DNA of 61,371 nucleotides from Streptomyces humidus (lineage in GTDB: Bacteria; Actinomycetota; Actinomycetes; Streptomycetales; Streptomycetaceae). The translations under genes were made by a program, and so were the position numbers. Positions 32,819 to 40,865 of the stretch are shown one piece after another. Location of the stretch: NCBI RefSeq assembly GCF_014649655.1, contig NZ_BMTL01000045.1, forward strand, positions 1 through 61,371. The letters are read 5' to 3'. Position 1 is the first letter of the stretch; each line of letters begins with the position of its first letter. The notes beneath the pieces were generated by a model. The model made no database searches and was not told where the DNA came from. It worked only from the letters and a program-made list of their open reading frames with translations.

Positions 32819-34192
32819 TCAGGCGAGGCGCTCGACGAAGGCGCGCAGCTGCCGCAGGTTGCGGCACTCCACCACCTCGTCGCAGTACCCGGCGTACCGC
32901 CCGATCACGGAGTCGCCGCTGTCCCAGGCGGCCCGTGGCTCGGGGTTGAGCCAGAACAGGTGCCCGCAGCGGCCGGCGATCCTGCCGAGCGCGTCGGCGC
33001 GCGGTGCGTGGTAGTTGGAGCGGGCGTCGCCCAGGACCAGGACCGTGGTGCGGGCGCGCAGCTCACCGGCGTGATCCCGGCAGAAGGTCTCGATGGCGTT
33101 GCCGTAGTCCGAGCGGCCGTCCAGCCAGACGCCGAGCCCGAGCCGGTTGATCTCGCTCGCCACCTCCAGCACGTTCGCCGACCGCTCGATCAGGTCGGTC
33201 ACCTCGTCGAGGCCGTCGACGAACACGAAGCACCGCACGCGGGCGAACCGGCTGCGCAGCGCGTAGGTGAGCTGGAGGGTGAAAGCGGCGAAGGCCGAGA
33301 CCGATCCGGAGATGTCGGCGAGCACGACGAGTTCTGGCTTGGCCGGGCGCGGCGTGTGGTGGCGCAGGTCGACCGGTATGCCACCGGTCGACAGGGACGC
33401 GCGCATGGTCCGGCGGACGTCGATCCTGCCGCGATGGCCGTGCCGACGCCGGTGGACCATACGGGCGGCGAGCTTGCGGGACAGCGGCTGGATCGTGTCC
33501 CACAGCTCGTGCAGTTCCGCAGTGGCGGCGGTGAGGAAGCCGACGTCCTCCGGCAGCGGCCGGCGCAGGGTCTTCGCCACGGCGTCGACGCCGCGGTCGG
33601 CCACGAGCCGGCGCCGGATCTCGGCCTCGACCTCCAGCCGGAACGCGGCGAGCCGCCGCTCGACGTCCTCCAGGAACAGACGCCGGGGGAGAGGACCGGC
33701 GAGGGCGGCCGGGGTGCGCGCCTCGGCTCGCCGCACGAGGGCGGCGGTGACGCGGTCGACGTCCAGGGCGCGCATGGCGCGGAACAGGTAGGAGGTGCCG
33801 GCGACGGCCCTGCCCGGCTGGATGCCCGCGTGCCGGTCGACGAGCAGGCCCGCGAGGTGGCGTTGCATCAGGGATCCGTTCTCACCGGCCTCGATCGACT
33901 CGGCGAGGAGGCGGCGGATCGTGGCGTCGTCCGGCTCGCCGAGGCCGACGCCGCCGGTCGCCCGGTCCGGCACGCGCTGTCCGAAACAGACGTCGAAAAC
34001 CCTGTCGAAGGCGCTCAGATGGCCGGCCGACTTCACCAGGGTGACCGCGAGGCCGCTTCTGACCTCCTCCCGGTCGGCGAGGTCGGCGTGGCCCAGTGCC
34101 GCGGCGGCGTCGGCTTTCTCGGACGCCGACACCGGGACCCCGAGGGCCCGCAGTTCGTCGACGAGAGCGTCGAGAGTCGTGATCAGGGACAC
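32819..34192 (-). CDS. VWA-domain CoxE-like protein
   Basis: A 457-residue protein of the CoxE/VWA group. The N-terminal 250 residues are helical and Arg/Ala-rich (STLDALVDELRALGVP pattern, then DRVFDVCFG). The von Willebrand A domain starts near residue 285: LVVLADISGSVSAFAAFTLQ holds the metal-site DxSxS, followed by RCFVFVDGLDEVTDL and TTVLVLGDARSNYHAP. CoxE proteins work with MoxR AAA+ ATPases to mature or activate metalloenzymes. The MoxR partner is at 34932-35795, separated by an oppositely oriented hydrolase gene. It heads a minus-strand operon with the small ORF and MaoC genes. Confidence 0.88.
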   Translation of the reverse strand: MSLITTLDALVDELRALGVPVSASEKADAAAALGHADLADREEVRSGLAVTLVKSAGHLSAFDRVFDVCFGQRVPDRATGGVGLGEPDDATIRRLLAESIEAGENGSLMQRHLAGLLVDRHAGIQPGRAVAGTSYLFRAMRALDVDRVTAALVRRAEARTPAALAGPLPRRLFLEDVERRLAAFRLEVEAEIRRRLVADRGVDAVAKTLRRPLPEDVGFLTAATAELHELWDTIQPLSRKLAARMVHRRRHGHRGRIDVRRTMRASLSTGGIPVDLRHHTPRPAKPELVVLADISGSVSAFAAFTLQLTYALRSRFARVRCFVFVDGLDEVTDLIERSANVLEVASEINRLGLGVWLDGRSDYGNAIETFCRDHAGELRARTTVLVLGDARSNYHAPRADALGRIAGRCGHLFWLNPEPRAAWDSGDSVIGRYAGYCDEVVECRNLRQLRAFVERLA

Positions 34193-34214
34193 CGCTCAAC
34201 CCCCCCCGAAAGCA

Positions 34215-34235
34215 TTACAGTAAAGGCATGCGGAA
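34215..34235. promoter_or_regulatory. TTACNGTA-type operator overlapping the hydrolase start
   Basis: TTACAGTA, five bases, ATGCGGAA; the left half is exact. It lies 23 bases from the VWA start (34192, minus) and overlaps ATG 34228 of the hydrolase, so it could block both genes at once. Confidence 0.55.
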
Positions 34236-34914
34236 GCGTTCGGTGTTGCTGATCCACGGCATGGGTTCGTCGTACGAGCACAACTGGGTGGCCCCCGGTT
34301 GGGCCGACCTCCTGCGCGAGAGCGGGCGTGAGGTCGTCGGGGTGGAACTGCCCGGCCATGGGGCCGACGGGCGGACCGGCGACCCCACGCGCGAGGCGGC
34401 TCAGGTGGTGCTCGACGCCGCATCGGACAGCGCTCGGGTCGACGCGGTGGGATTCTCGGCGGGCGGTTACGCGCTGATGGTCGCCGCGGCCAGGAAGCCC
34501 GAGGCCTTCGGCTCGGTGGCACTGCTCGGTGTCCCGGACAGCGGCCTGCGCGAGAACCACGCGGGACCGGCGGCGATGAACGCCGTCGCGGACGCTCTCC
34601 TCGCCGCCGAGGAACCGGCCGTCGGCGTGCCGCGCCTGATCCGCCGTCTCGTCGACGTGGCGGGCAACGACCGGGCCTCGGTCGCCGCGTTCGCCCGGTC
34701 GAGTCAGCCACGCGCCGGAACGGCCGATCTCGCGGCGATCACCGCTCGCTGCCTGGTCGTGGAGGGTGGCGCCGACCGCGGCGGCCCGTCCGAGCAGGTC
34801 GCCGCGGCGATACCGCGCTGCTCGCGGGTCATTCTGAAGGGTGTCGACCACTTCGCGATTGCGCGCGACATCGGATGCGTCGATGCCGTACTCCGCTTCC
34901 TCGACGCGGACTGA
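34228..34914 (+). CDS. Alpha/beta-hydrolase
   Basis: A 228-residue alpha/beta-hydrolase. The oxyanion region is VLLIHGMGSSYEHNW, the nucleophile elbow VDAVGFSAGGYAL (Ser near residue 78), a catalytic acid probably in LVVEGGADRGGPSE, and the histidine in LKGVDHFAIARD near residue 213. The substrate is unknown; ester, thioester or C-C bond hydrolysis are possible. The gene lies on the strand opposite to moxR and vwa and between them. AAAGG just before the ATG is a weak ribosome site and the operator overlaps the start. Confidence 0.85.
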   Translation: MRKRSVLLIHGMGSSYEHNWVAPGWADLLRESGREVVGVELPGHGADGRTGDPTREAAQVVLDAASDSARVDAVGFSAGGYALMVAAARKPEAFGSVALLGVPDSGLRENHAGPAAMNAVADALLAAEEPAVGVPRLIRRLVDVAGNDRASVAAFARSSQPRAGTADLAAITARCLVVEGGADRGGPSEQVAAAIPRCSRVILKGVDHFAIARDIGCVDAVLRFLDAD

Positions 34915-34931
34915 CCCTGTGGGGCGGGGTG

Positions 34932-35795
34932 TCACTCGCCGAACTCCTTCAGGGCGAGAGCGATGTCGCTCTCGTTCTTGAGAAGCACCGGAAGGGTGTC
35001 GGCGAGCAGTTCGGTCGTGACGTCGTCGGCGCCGAGCAGGACGAGGGTGCGCGCCCAGTCCAGGGTCTCCGCCACGGAGGGCTTCTTCCGCAGTTCCAGT
35101 GAGCGCAGCGACCGCACCAGTTGGCCGACCCTGCCGGCGAGGACCGCCTCGATGCCGGGGACCTGCGCCAGCACGATGTCCCGCTCGTGCTCCGCGGTCG
35201 GATAGCCGATGTGCAGGTAGAGACAGCGGCGCTTGAGCGCCTCGGAGAGCTCACGGCTGTTGTTCGAGGTGAGGAAGACCAGGGGAGTGGTACGCGCCCG
35301 CAGAGTCCCCAGCTCGGGGATGGACACCTGATACTCCGACAGCACCTCCAGCAGCAGTGCCTCGGTCTCGATGTCGAGCCGGTCGACCTCGTCGACGAGG
35401 AGCACGACCGGTTCCTCGGAGCGGATCGCCTCCAGCAGCGGACGGGTGAGCAGAAAGCACTCGTGGAACAACTCGGTCTCCACGCCGTCCCCGCCCGCGG
35501 TCCCGGCCCGCGCGATGTGCAGGAGCTGCTTGCGGTAGTCCCACTCGTACAGCGCCTTCGCCTCGTCGAGGCCCTCGTAGCACTGCAGCCGTATCAGCCG
35601 CAGCCCGCAGGACTCGGCGACGCTCTTGGCCAGCTGCGTCTTGCCCGTGCCGGCCGGACCCTCGACGAGGACCGGCTTGCCGAGGCGTTCGGCCAGGTGG
35701 ATGACGCCCGCGATGCGCGGACTCGGGACATAACCGGTGCCCCGCAGCCGGTCCGCGACCTGCTGGGAGGAGGCGAAATGCGGCGAGTCGGGCAT
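34932..35795 (-). CDS. MoxR-family AAA+ ATPase
   Basis: A 287-residue MoxR ATPase. Walker A GPAGTGKTQLAKSVAE near residue 45, Walker B VVLLVDEVDRLDIETEALLL near residue 130, sensor 1 LVFLTSNNSRELSEALKRR and the MoxR sequence YLHIGYPTAEHERDIV. These ATPases act with VWA proteins (here CoxE-like at 32819) as chaperones for enzyme activation. In the CO dehydrogenase system CoxD/CoxE mature the metal site; which enzyme is served here is unknown, with the P450 or a hydroxylase possible. An excellent operator lies 66 bases upstream. Confidence 0.92.
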   Translation of the reverse strand: MPDSPHFASSQQVADRLRGTGYVPSPRIAGVIHLAERLGKPVLVEGPAGTGKTQLAKSVAESCGLRLIRLQCYEGLDEAKALYEWDYRKQLLHIARAGTAGGDGVETELFHECFLLTRPLLEAIRSEEPVVLLVDEVDRLDIETEALLLEVLSEYQVSIPELGTLRARTTPLVFLTSNNSRELSEALKRRCLYLHIGYPTAEHERDIVLAQVPGIEAVLAGRVGQLVRSLRSLELRKKPSVAETLDWARTLVLLGADDVTTELLADTLPVLLKNESDIALALKEFGE

Positions 35796-35861
35796 CTGCG
35801 GCGCTCCCGTCCTGGGGTGACGTGCCGACCCGTCAGTCCTGCGTCCGGCCGCACGTTGCTT

Positions 35862-35882
35862 TTACTGTATGCATTACCGTAA
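35862..35882. promoter_or_regulatory. Near-perfect TTACNGTA-type operator with promoter, source of the 2.4-kb copy
   Basis: TTACTGTA, TGCAT spacer, TACCGTAA: palindromic at seven of the eight paired arm positions, and the best match to the consensus. On the minus strand TTGACC and TACGGT, 17 bases apart, form a promoter for moxR that overlaps it. On the plus strand the operator lies 82 bases before the acyl-CoA dehydrogenase at 35965. About 60 bases here are repeated inverted at 2440-2510. Confidence 0.85.
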
Positions 35883-35964
35883 TGGCGTGTAGACTGCCGG
35901 TCAACAGCTCCGGCGCCATGGCCGTCGGCTTCGCAGTACATCGTCGGGAGGACAAGGTGCCGTC

Positions 35965-37092
35965 ATGAGATTCGAACTGACCGCCGACCAGCGCTTGTTG
36001 CAGACGGCGACAGCGGACTACCTGGAGAAGTCCGCCCCGCTCGGCGTGATCCGCGCGTTGCACGACGAGGGCCGCACGTTCGACCGGGACACCTGGCGGC
36101 GTGGGGCGGAACTCGGGTGGACGTCGCTCGTCGTGCCGGAGGAGACGGGCGGCGGCAGCGTCTCCGGCGAGGGGGTCGTCGACGCGACGGTCATCGCCGA
36201 GCAGTTCGGACGCGGGTGCGCGCCCGGACCGCTCGCCGTGGTCAACGTCGTCGCCGCCGCCCTCGCCGAGGCGGCCGGCGCGGACCGGCACGCCGGACTC
36301 CTCGGCAGGCTGCTCGACGGCTCGATGGTCGCCGCCTGGGCCTGCTGTGCGCCGGGACGGGGCTGGGACCCCGAAGCGGGCGCGATCGAGGCACGGCCCG
36401 ACGGGGACGGTTACGTCCTTGACGGCACGCACGACGGCGTCGAGCACGGCGGCGACGCGGACGCGTTCCTGGTACTCGCCCATACCCCCGAGGGCCTGAG
36501 CCAGTTCGTCGTCGAGCGCGACGCGGACGGCGTGTCCGTCCTCCCGCTGGAGAGCCTCGACATGGTGCGCGGCTTCGCACGCGTCGACTACGCCGGCGTA
36601 CGCGTCCCGGCCACCGCGCTCGTGGGAGCGGCCGGCGGTGCCGCGGCCGCCGTCGAGCGCCAGTTCCAGCTCGCCGTCGTGCTGCAGTGCGCCGAACTCG
36701 TCGGTGTCGTCGAGCGCGTGCTGGAGTTCACCCGGCAGTGGATGTTCGACCGCTACTCCTTCGGCCGGCCGCTCGCCTCCTATCAGGAGCTCAAGCACCG
36801 GATGGCGGACATGACGCTGTGGTCGGAGTCCGGCCAGGCGACGATGGCCGCCGCCGCCCGCGCGGTGCAGGAGCGCCGGGCCGACGCCGGTGAGCTGGTC
36901 AGCGTCGCGAAGTCCTACCTCGGCCAGCGGGCCACCGACATCATCCAGGACTGCGTCCAGTTGCACGGCGGCCTGGGAGTCACCTGGGAGCACGACATCC
37001 ACATCTACCTGCGCCGGGCGACGGTGAACCGGCTCATGTGGGGCACGCCGTCCGCGCACCGCCGCCGTATCGCCGATCTGCTGAACGTCTGA
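35965..37092 (+). CDS. Acyl-CoA dehydrogenase, partner subunit 1
   Basis: A 375-residue acyl-CoA dehydrogenase. It has LTADQRLLQTATADYLEK at the start, GWTSLVVPEETGGGSVSG near residue 50, and the FAD-site DRYSFGRPLASYQELKHRMAD near residue 262. QLHGGLGVTWEHDIHIYLRR follows near residue 332. The active-site glutamate position at the end of the C-terminal domain is not obvious, so it may be the non-catalytic subunit of an alpha2beta2 enzyme with the next gene, as with FadE26/27 and FadE28/29. The ribosome site is GGAGG at about 14 bases. The downstream partner starts 11 bases after this stop. Confidence 0.87.
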   Translation: MRFELTADQRLLQTATADYLEKSAPLGVIRALHDEGRTFDRDTWRRGAELGWTSLVVPEETGGGSVSGEGVVDATVIAEQFGRGCAPGPLAVVNVVAAALAEAAGADRHAGLLGRLLDGSMVAAWACCAPGRGWDPEAGAIEARPDGDGYVLDGTHDGVEHGGDADAFLVLAHTPEGLSQFVVERDADGVSVLPLESLDMVRGFARVDYAGVRVPATALVGAAGGAAAAVERQFQLAVVLQCAELVGVVERVLEFTRQWMFDRYSFGRPLASYQELKHRMADMTLWSESGQATMAAAARAVQERRADAGELVSVAKSYLGQRATDIIQDCVQLHGGLGVTWEHDIHIYLRRATVNRLMWGTPSAHRRRIADLLNV

Positions 37093-37103
37093 GGAGATTC
37101 GAG

Positions 37104-38384
37104 ATGACCGCGACCACGACGGCCGTGTCAGACGCCACCGGCATGGAGAGCGTCGACAGCTTCCGCCTGCGGGCCCGCGAGTGGATCCCGGCGAACCTGC
37201 GGCGCCTGGCCGACCTGCCCGCCGACGAAGGTGCGCAAAGGAACGTGTCGAGCGACGAGAGCGCCTGGCAGCGGGCCCGTGCCCTGCAACGCACGCTGTA
37301 CGAGGGTGGCTTCGCCGGAATCTGCTACCCCAAGGAGTACGGCGGTCTCGGCCTCACCTCCGCGCACCAGCGCGCCTTCAACGAGGAGGTCGCCGGCCAC
37401 GAGATGCCGATGCGGCTGAATGTGCCGACGTTCACCATCTGCGGCCCGACCATCCTCGACATGGGCAGCGAGGAGCACAAGCGTGAGCACCTGGCCGCCG
37501 CGATCCGCGGCGACGAGGTGCTCGTGCAGTTCCTGTCCGAACCGGGCAGCGGCTCCGACCTCGCCGGAGCGACGACCCGCGCCGAGCGCGACGGCGACGT
37601 GTTCGTCCTCAACGGCTCGAAGATCTGGAGCTCGGGCGCCTACGCCGCCGACTACGCGCTGTGCCTGGCCCGCACCGACTGGGACGCGCCCAAGCACCGG
37701 GGACTGACGATGTTCCTGATGAAGGTGCATCAGCCCGGCGTGCACATCGAACGCATCAAGCAGGTCAACGGCGGCGACGAGTTCTGCCAGGAGTTCTTCG
37801 ACGACGTCGTCGTCCCGGCCTCCGCGGTGGTCGGCGAGGTGGGCGGCGGCTGGGCGGTCGCCTCGCGCCAGCTGTTCCACGAGCGCAACGCCGTCGGCGG
37901 CGGCTCACCGTACTTCAGCGGCGCGCGGGCCGAAGGGCGGCGCGGCACGGAGACCGATGCGCTCATCGACCTGGTCCGCCGCACCGGCCGGGCGGACGAC
38001 CCCTACGCGCGGGAGCTGATCGCCGAGGCGCACGCCCTCGGCGTCATCCACGGGCACCTCGTCGACCGGGTCACCGCGGGCATGCGCACGCAGAAGATGC
38101 CTCCCACCGCCGGCTCGCTCATCCGCCTCTTCCACGGCGAGAGCGCCACCCGCCAGGCAGAGATCGCACTCGAACTCGCCGGCCCGGCCGCCGCGATGTC
38201 CGCCCCCGACGGGCCCGACACCCGCGAGGTGGGCGTGTCCTTCCTGTTCCGCCAGGCCACCCAGCTCGGCGGCGGCAGCACCGAGATGGCACGCAACATC
38301 ATCAGCGAACGGATCCTCGGAATGGCCCGCGAGTACGCCGCCGACCGCGACGTCCCCTTCAACCAGGTCCGGCACGGGCGCTGA
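37104..38384 (+). CDS. Acyl-CoA dehydrogenase, partner subunit 2
   Basis: A 426-residue acyl-CoA dehydrogenase. It has ESVDSFRLRAREWIPANL, ICYPKEYGGLGLTSAHQ, FLSEPGSGSDLAGATTRAER (FAD/substrate site), WSSGAYAADYALCLART, EFFDDVVVPASAVVGEVG, and the C-terminal GGGSTEMARNIISERILGMA. Its GAGGAG site overlaps the stop of the previous gene, so the two are translated together and probably form one heteromeric dehydrogenase for a bulky CoA thioester. Two such units (this pair and the fused 29484 protein) suggest two successive rounds of side-chain or ring beta-oxidation. Confidence 0.9.
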   Translation: MTATTTAVSDATGMESVDSFRLRAREWIPANLRRLADLPADEGAQRNVSSDESAWQRARALQRTLYEGGFAGICYPKEYGGLGLTSAHQRAFNEEVAGHEMPMRLNVPTFTICGPTILDMGSEEHKREHLAAAIRGDEVLVQFLSEPGSGSDLAGATTRAERDGDVFVLNGSKIWSSGAYAADYALCLARTDWDAPKHRGLTMFLMKVHQPGVHIERIKQVNGGDEFCQEFFDDVVVPASAVVGEVGGGWAVASRQLFHERNAVGGGSPYFSGARAEGRRGTETDALIDLVRRTGRADDPYARELIAEAHALGVIHGHLVDRVTAGMRTQKMPPTAGSLIRLFHGESATRQAEIALELAGPAAAMSAPDGPDTREVGVSFLFRQATQLGGGSTEMARNIISERILGMAREYAADRDVPFNQVRHGR

Positions 38385-38427
38385 AGGCCGAACGCACCTG
38401 AGGTCCTCAGGAAGGACATAACGGCAC

Positions 38428-38529
38428 ATGACCACAGCAGAACCCTCCCTCGCCACCACCCCGCCGGCCGCGGACGTGGTCCGGCGCATCGTGCGGGCCC
38501 TGCCCTCCGAGGAGGAACGACATGGGTGA
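38428..38529 (+). CDS. 33-residue small ORF overlapping the DoxX gene
   Basis: ATG 38428 opens 33 codons (start MTTAEPSLATTPPAADVVRR) ending at TGA 38529, eight bases into the DoxX gene. GGAAGG lies about 14 bases upstream of its ATG, while GAGGAG at 38509-38514, inside the ORF, serves DoxX. It may be a coupling leader peptide or the remains of a truncated gene; its start resembles short-chain N-termini of SnoaL-type proteins, but this is weak. Confidence 0.4.
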   Translation: MTTAEPSLATTPPAADVVRRIVRALPSEEERHG

Positions 38530-39028
38530 GGCGGGCGACGCCGCTCTGCTGCTGGTACGGCTCACTGTGGGCGCGGTGATGGCCGTACACGGCTGGAACC
38601 ACTGGCGCGGCGGAGGCGGGATCGAGGGCACCGCGCGCTGGTTCGCCGGACTCGGGCTGCGCCGACCGCTCCTGCAGGCGTGGCTGAGCGTGCTCACCGA
38701 GATCGGCGCGGGCGTCCTGCTGGCCGCCGGGCTGTTCACCTCGCTCGCCGGCGCCGCCGTCATCTCGGTGATGCTGGTCGCCGGTCTGCTCGCGCACCGT
38801 CGCAACGGCTTCTTCGTCTTCAAGGACGGCTACGAGTACGTCCTGGTCCTCGCCGTGCTGTCGCTGGCACTCGCGGCCTGGGGGCCCGGCGAGTACGCGG
38901 TGGACACGGCCGCCGGCATCGAGCTGACCGGCTGGCCGGGCACCGGCGCCGCGCTCGGCGCCGCGCTCCTCGGGACGGGGACCCTGCTCGCGCTCTTCTA
39001 TCGCCCGCAGGCGCCGAGCGCGTCCTGA
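38522..39028 (+). CDS. DoxX-family membrane protein
   Basis: A 168-residue membrane protein with four predicted helices (about residues 7-25, 55-75, 78-93 and 98-118), plus a hydrophobic C-terminal segment. LLLVRLTVGAVMAVHGWNH and EIGAGVLLAAGLFTSLAGAA are typical of DoxX-type proteins, some of which link to thiosulfate:quinone oxidoreductase or redox stress systems. Its place between the acyl-CoA dehydrogenases and a broken CoA ligase gives no certain job. Confidence 0.8.
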   Translation: MGEAGDAALLLVRLTVGAVMAVHGWNHWRGGGGIEGTARWFAGLGLRRPLLQAWLSVLTEIGAGVLLAAGLFTSLAGAAVISVMLVAGLLAHRRNGFFVFKDGYEYVLVLAVLSLALAAWGPGEYAVDTAAGIELTGWPGTGAALGAALLGTGTLLALFYRPQAPSAS

Positions 39029-39052
39029 CCCGCCATGTGAGGAGAAACACGA

Positions 39053-39906
39053 GTGAGTCTGAGGATTGTACGCCCGTCGAATCGCCGTGGGCCTGGCGGC
39101 GCTCGGTGCCGGCGCGGGCGGGGTGGTGACGGTCCAGCTTCCGGCGCGTGTCGAGACCGGGGGCGCGTACGCCGCCGTACTGCTGTGCGGGGGAGTACTG
39201 CTACCGGTGTCGCCGGAGGCCACCGCAGAGGAGGCCCGGCTGGTCCTCCGGCTCACGGGGGCCACCGCGCTGATCACTTCGGTCTGGCGGGCGCACGACG
39301 TACTCCGTACGAGAGGTTCCGAGCACGCAGTGCCGCGGCTGCGGCTGCGGGTCGCGGTGCCGGGCACATCGCCCGCGGCGGCGGTGCCGGCTGACGCGGT
39401 GGACTGGTTCACTCTGCTGAACCCCCGGCCGGTCGAGCCCGCTTCGCGCACTGATCAGGATCAGGTGTGTCTGCTGGCCTGGACGGAAGGTGTCGGCGGT
39501 ACTCCCGCATGCGTCCAGCACACCCATCGCTCACCGCTGGCCGGGCTGACACTCTCGCAACCGGCCCAGACGGCACGTCGGGATCGGGTGCACCTCAATA
39601 CGTTGCGGCCCGGCTGCGCGGCGGGTCCCGCCGGACTGCTGCAGGCGATGGTTCGCGGAAGACCCACGGTCTTTATGGAGCGCCTGCAGGCAGGCCGCGC
39701 TGCACCTGGTGCACCGCCACGGGGTGACGTCGGCGGAGGGGACGGCCTTCCACCTTGCCGGGCTGCTCAACGCGGCCGAACGCACCGGCTTGGCCACAGG
39801 CCCTCTCACCGACTACCTCGTGCGCGACGAGACCCCACCGCCCGCGGTCGTCGAGCGGGCCGCCCGGGCGGGGGTGGCCGTGCTGCCGGTACCCACCCGT
39901 GCCTGA
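39053..39906 (+). pseudogene. Degenerate acyl-CoA synthetase (AMP-binding) pseudogene
   Basis: Several stretches keep the pattern of AMP-forming acyl-CoA ligases, in different frames and with key residues lost. VVTVQLPARVETGGAYAAVL resembles the N-terminal segment, and DQDQVCLLAWTEGVGGTP holds the place of the P-loop TSGTTG and lacks its threonine/glycine pattern. The adjacent HTHRSPLAGL also resembles the family, but the frame is lost near 39690. Another frame carries LHLVHRHGVTSAEGTAFHLA to the stop at 39906. About 280 codons survive of a usual 500. The functional ligase of the island is probably the one at 40866. Confidence 0.6.
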
Positions 39907-39988
39907 CCAGGCCGGGACGGGCAAGAACCCGGGCTTGTCGAGCCCCCCGCCGACCGGGGAAGACCGCCCGGCCGGCGCTCGTCAATTG

Positions 39989-40846
39989 TCAGTCGTATGT
40001 GTAGAAACCGCGCTTGGTCTTCCGGCCCAGCCAACCCATCCGCACGTACTGCATGAGCAGCGGCGGGGGCCAGTACTTGGGATCGTGGTACTCCTCGTAC
40101 ATGCGCGCGGCCATGTCGTGGACGATGTCCAGGCCGATCAGGTCGCTGAGCCCGAAGGGTCCCATCGGGTGGTTGAAGCCGAGCCTGAGGACCGAGTCGA
40201 TGTCCTCCATCGAGGCCACTCCGCGTTCAAAGGCACGGATGGCGTCCAGGAGGAACGGCACGACGAGCAGGTTGCCGATGAAGCCGGGCCCGTCCTTGAT
40301 GATCACCGGGGACTTGCCGAGGGCCTTCGACAGATCGACGGCGGCCCGGATGGTCTCCTCGCTCGTCGCCGGGGTGCGGATGACCTCCACCAGGTCCATG
40401 AGGGGGACCGGGTTGAAGAAGTGCAGGCCGACGACCCGCTCGGGGGCGGACGTCTCGGCCGCCATGATCACGAGCGGGATCGTCGAGGTGTTCGAGGCGA
40501 GGACCGCGGTGGGAGAGGCGTGGCGCTCGAAGTCGCGGAAGAGCTCACGCTTGAGGTCGACGTCCTCGAACGCCGCGTCGATCACGATGTCGGCTCCGGC
40601 GATGGCCGCCCGGTCCGTGGAGGTGCGCAGGCGGGCCAGTGCCTGGGCTGCCTGTTCCTCGGTGAACTTCCCCTTCTCGACGAACTTCGCCAACCCGGCG
40701 GCGACCCGTGCCCGACCGGCCCCGACGGCCTGCTCGTCCCGCTCGATGCCGACCACGTCGAAGCCGAGGGGAACGGCCGTCTGCGCGATACCGGCCCCCA
40801 TGGTGCCGAGGCCGACTATCGCGAGTGTCTTGAACTCCACGCGCAC
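39989..40846 (-). CDS. 3-hydroxyacyl-CoA (3-hydroxybutyryl-CoA) dehydrogenase
   Basis: A 285-residue dehydrogenase of the FadB2/Hbd type. NAD loop LAIVGLGTMGAGIAQTAVPL, then DVVGIERDE, the active-site region VVGLHFFNPVPLMDLVEVI with the catalytic histidine near residue 140, and DGPGFIGNLLVVPFLLDAIR. The C-terminal domain has NHPMGPFGLSDLIGLDIVHDM. It oxidises L-3-hydroxyacyl-CoA with NAD. It follows the CoA ligase by 19 bases on the minus strand and is probably cotranscribed with it. Confidence 0.93.
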   Translation of the reverse strand: MRVEFKTLAIVGLGTMGAGIAQTAVPLGFDVVGIERDEQAVGAGRARVAAGLAKFVEKGKFTEEQAAQALARLRTSTDRAAIAGADIVIDAAFEDVDLKRELFRDFERHASPTAVLASNTSTIPLVIMAAETSAPERVVGLHFFNPVPLMDLVEVIRTPATSEETIRAAVDLSKALGKSPVIIKDGPGFIGNLLVVPFLLDAIRAFERGVASMEDIDSVLRLGFNHPMGPFGLSDLIGLDIVHDMAARMYEEYHDPKYWPPPLLMQYVRMGWLGRKTKRGFYTYD

Positions 40847-40865
40847 TCCTTGTCTTCAGGTGCTG

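Noticed and set aside
31475..34252. 925-codon open frame on the plus strand opposite the MaoC/VWA genes
   Set aside because: Low-complexity, Val/Glu/Arg-rich shadow frame typical of high-GC DNA; the opposite strand carries clear MaoC and VWA motifs.
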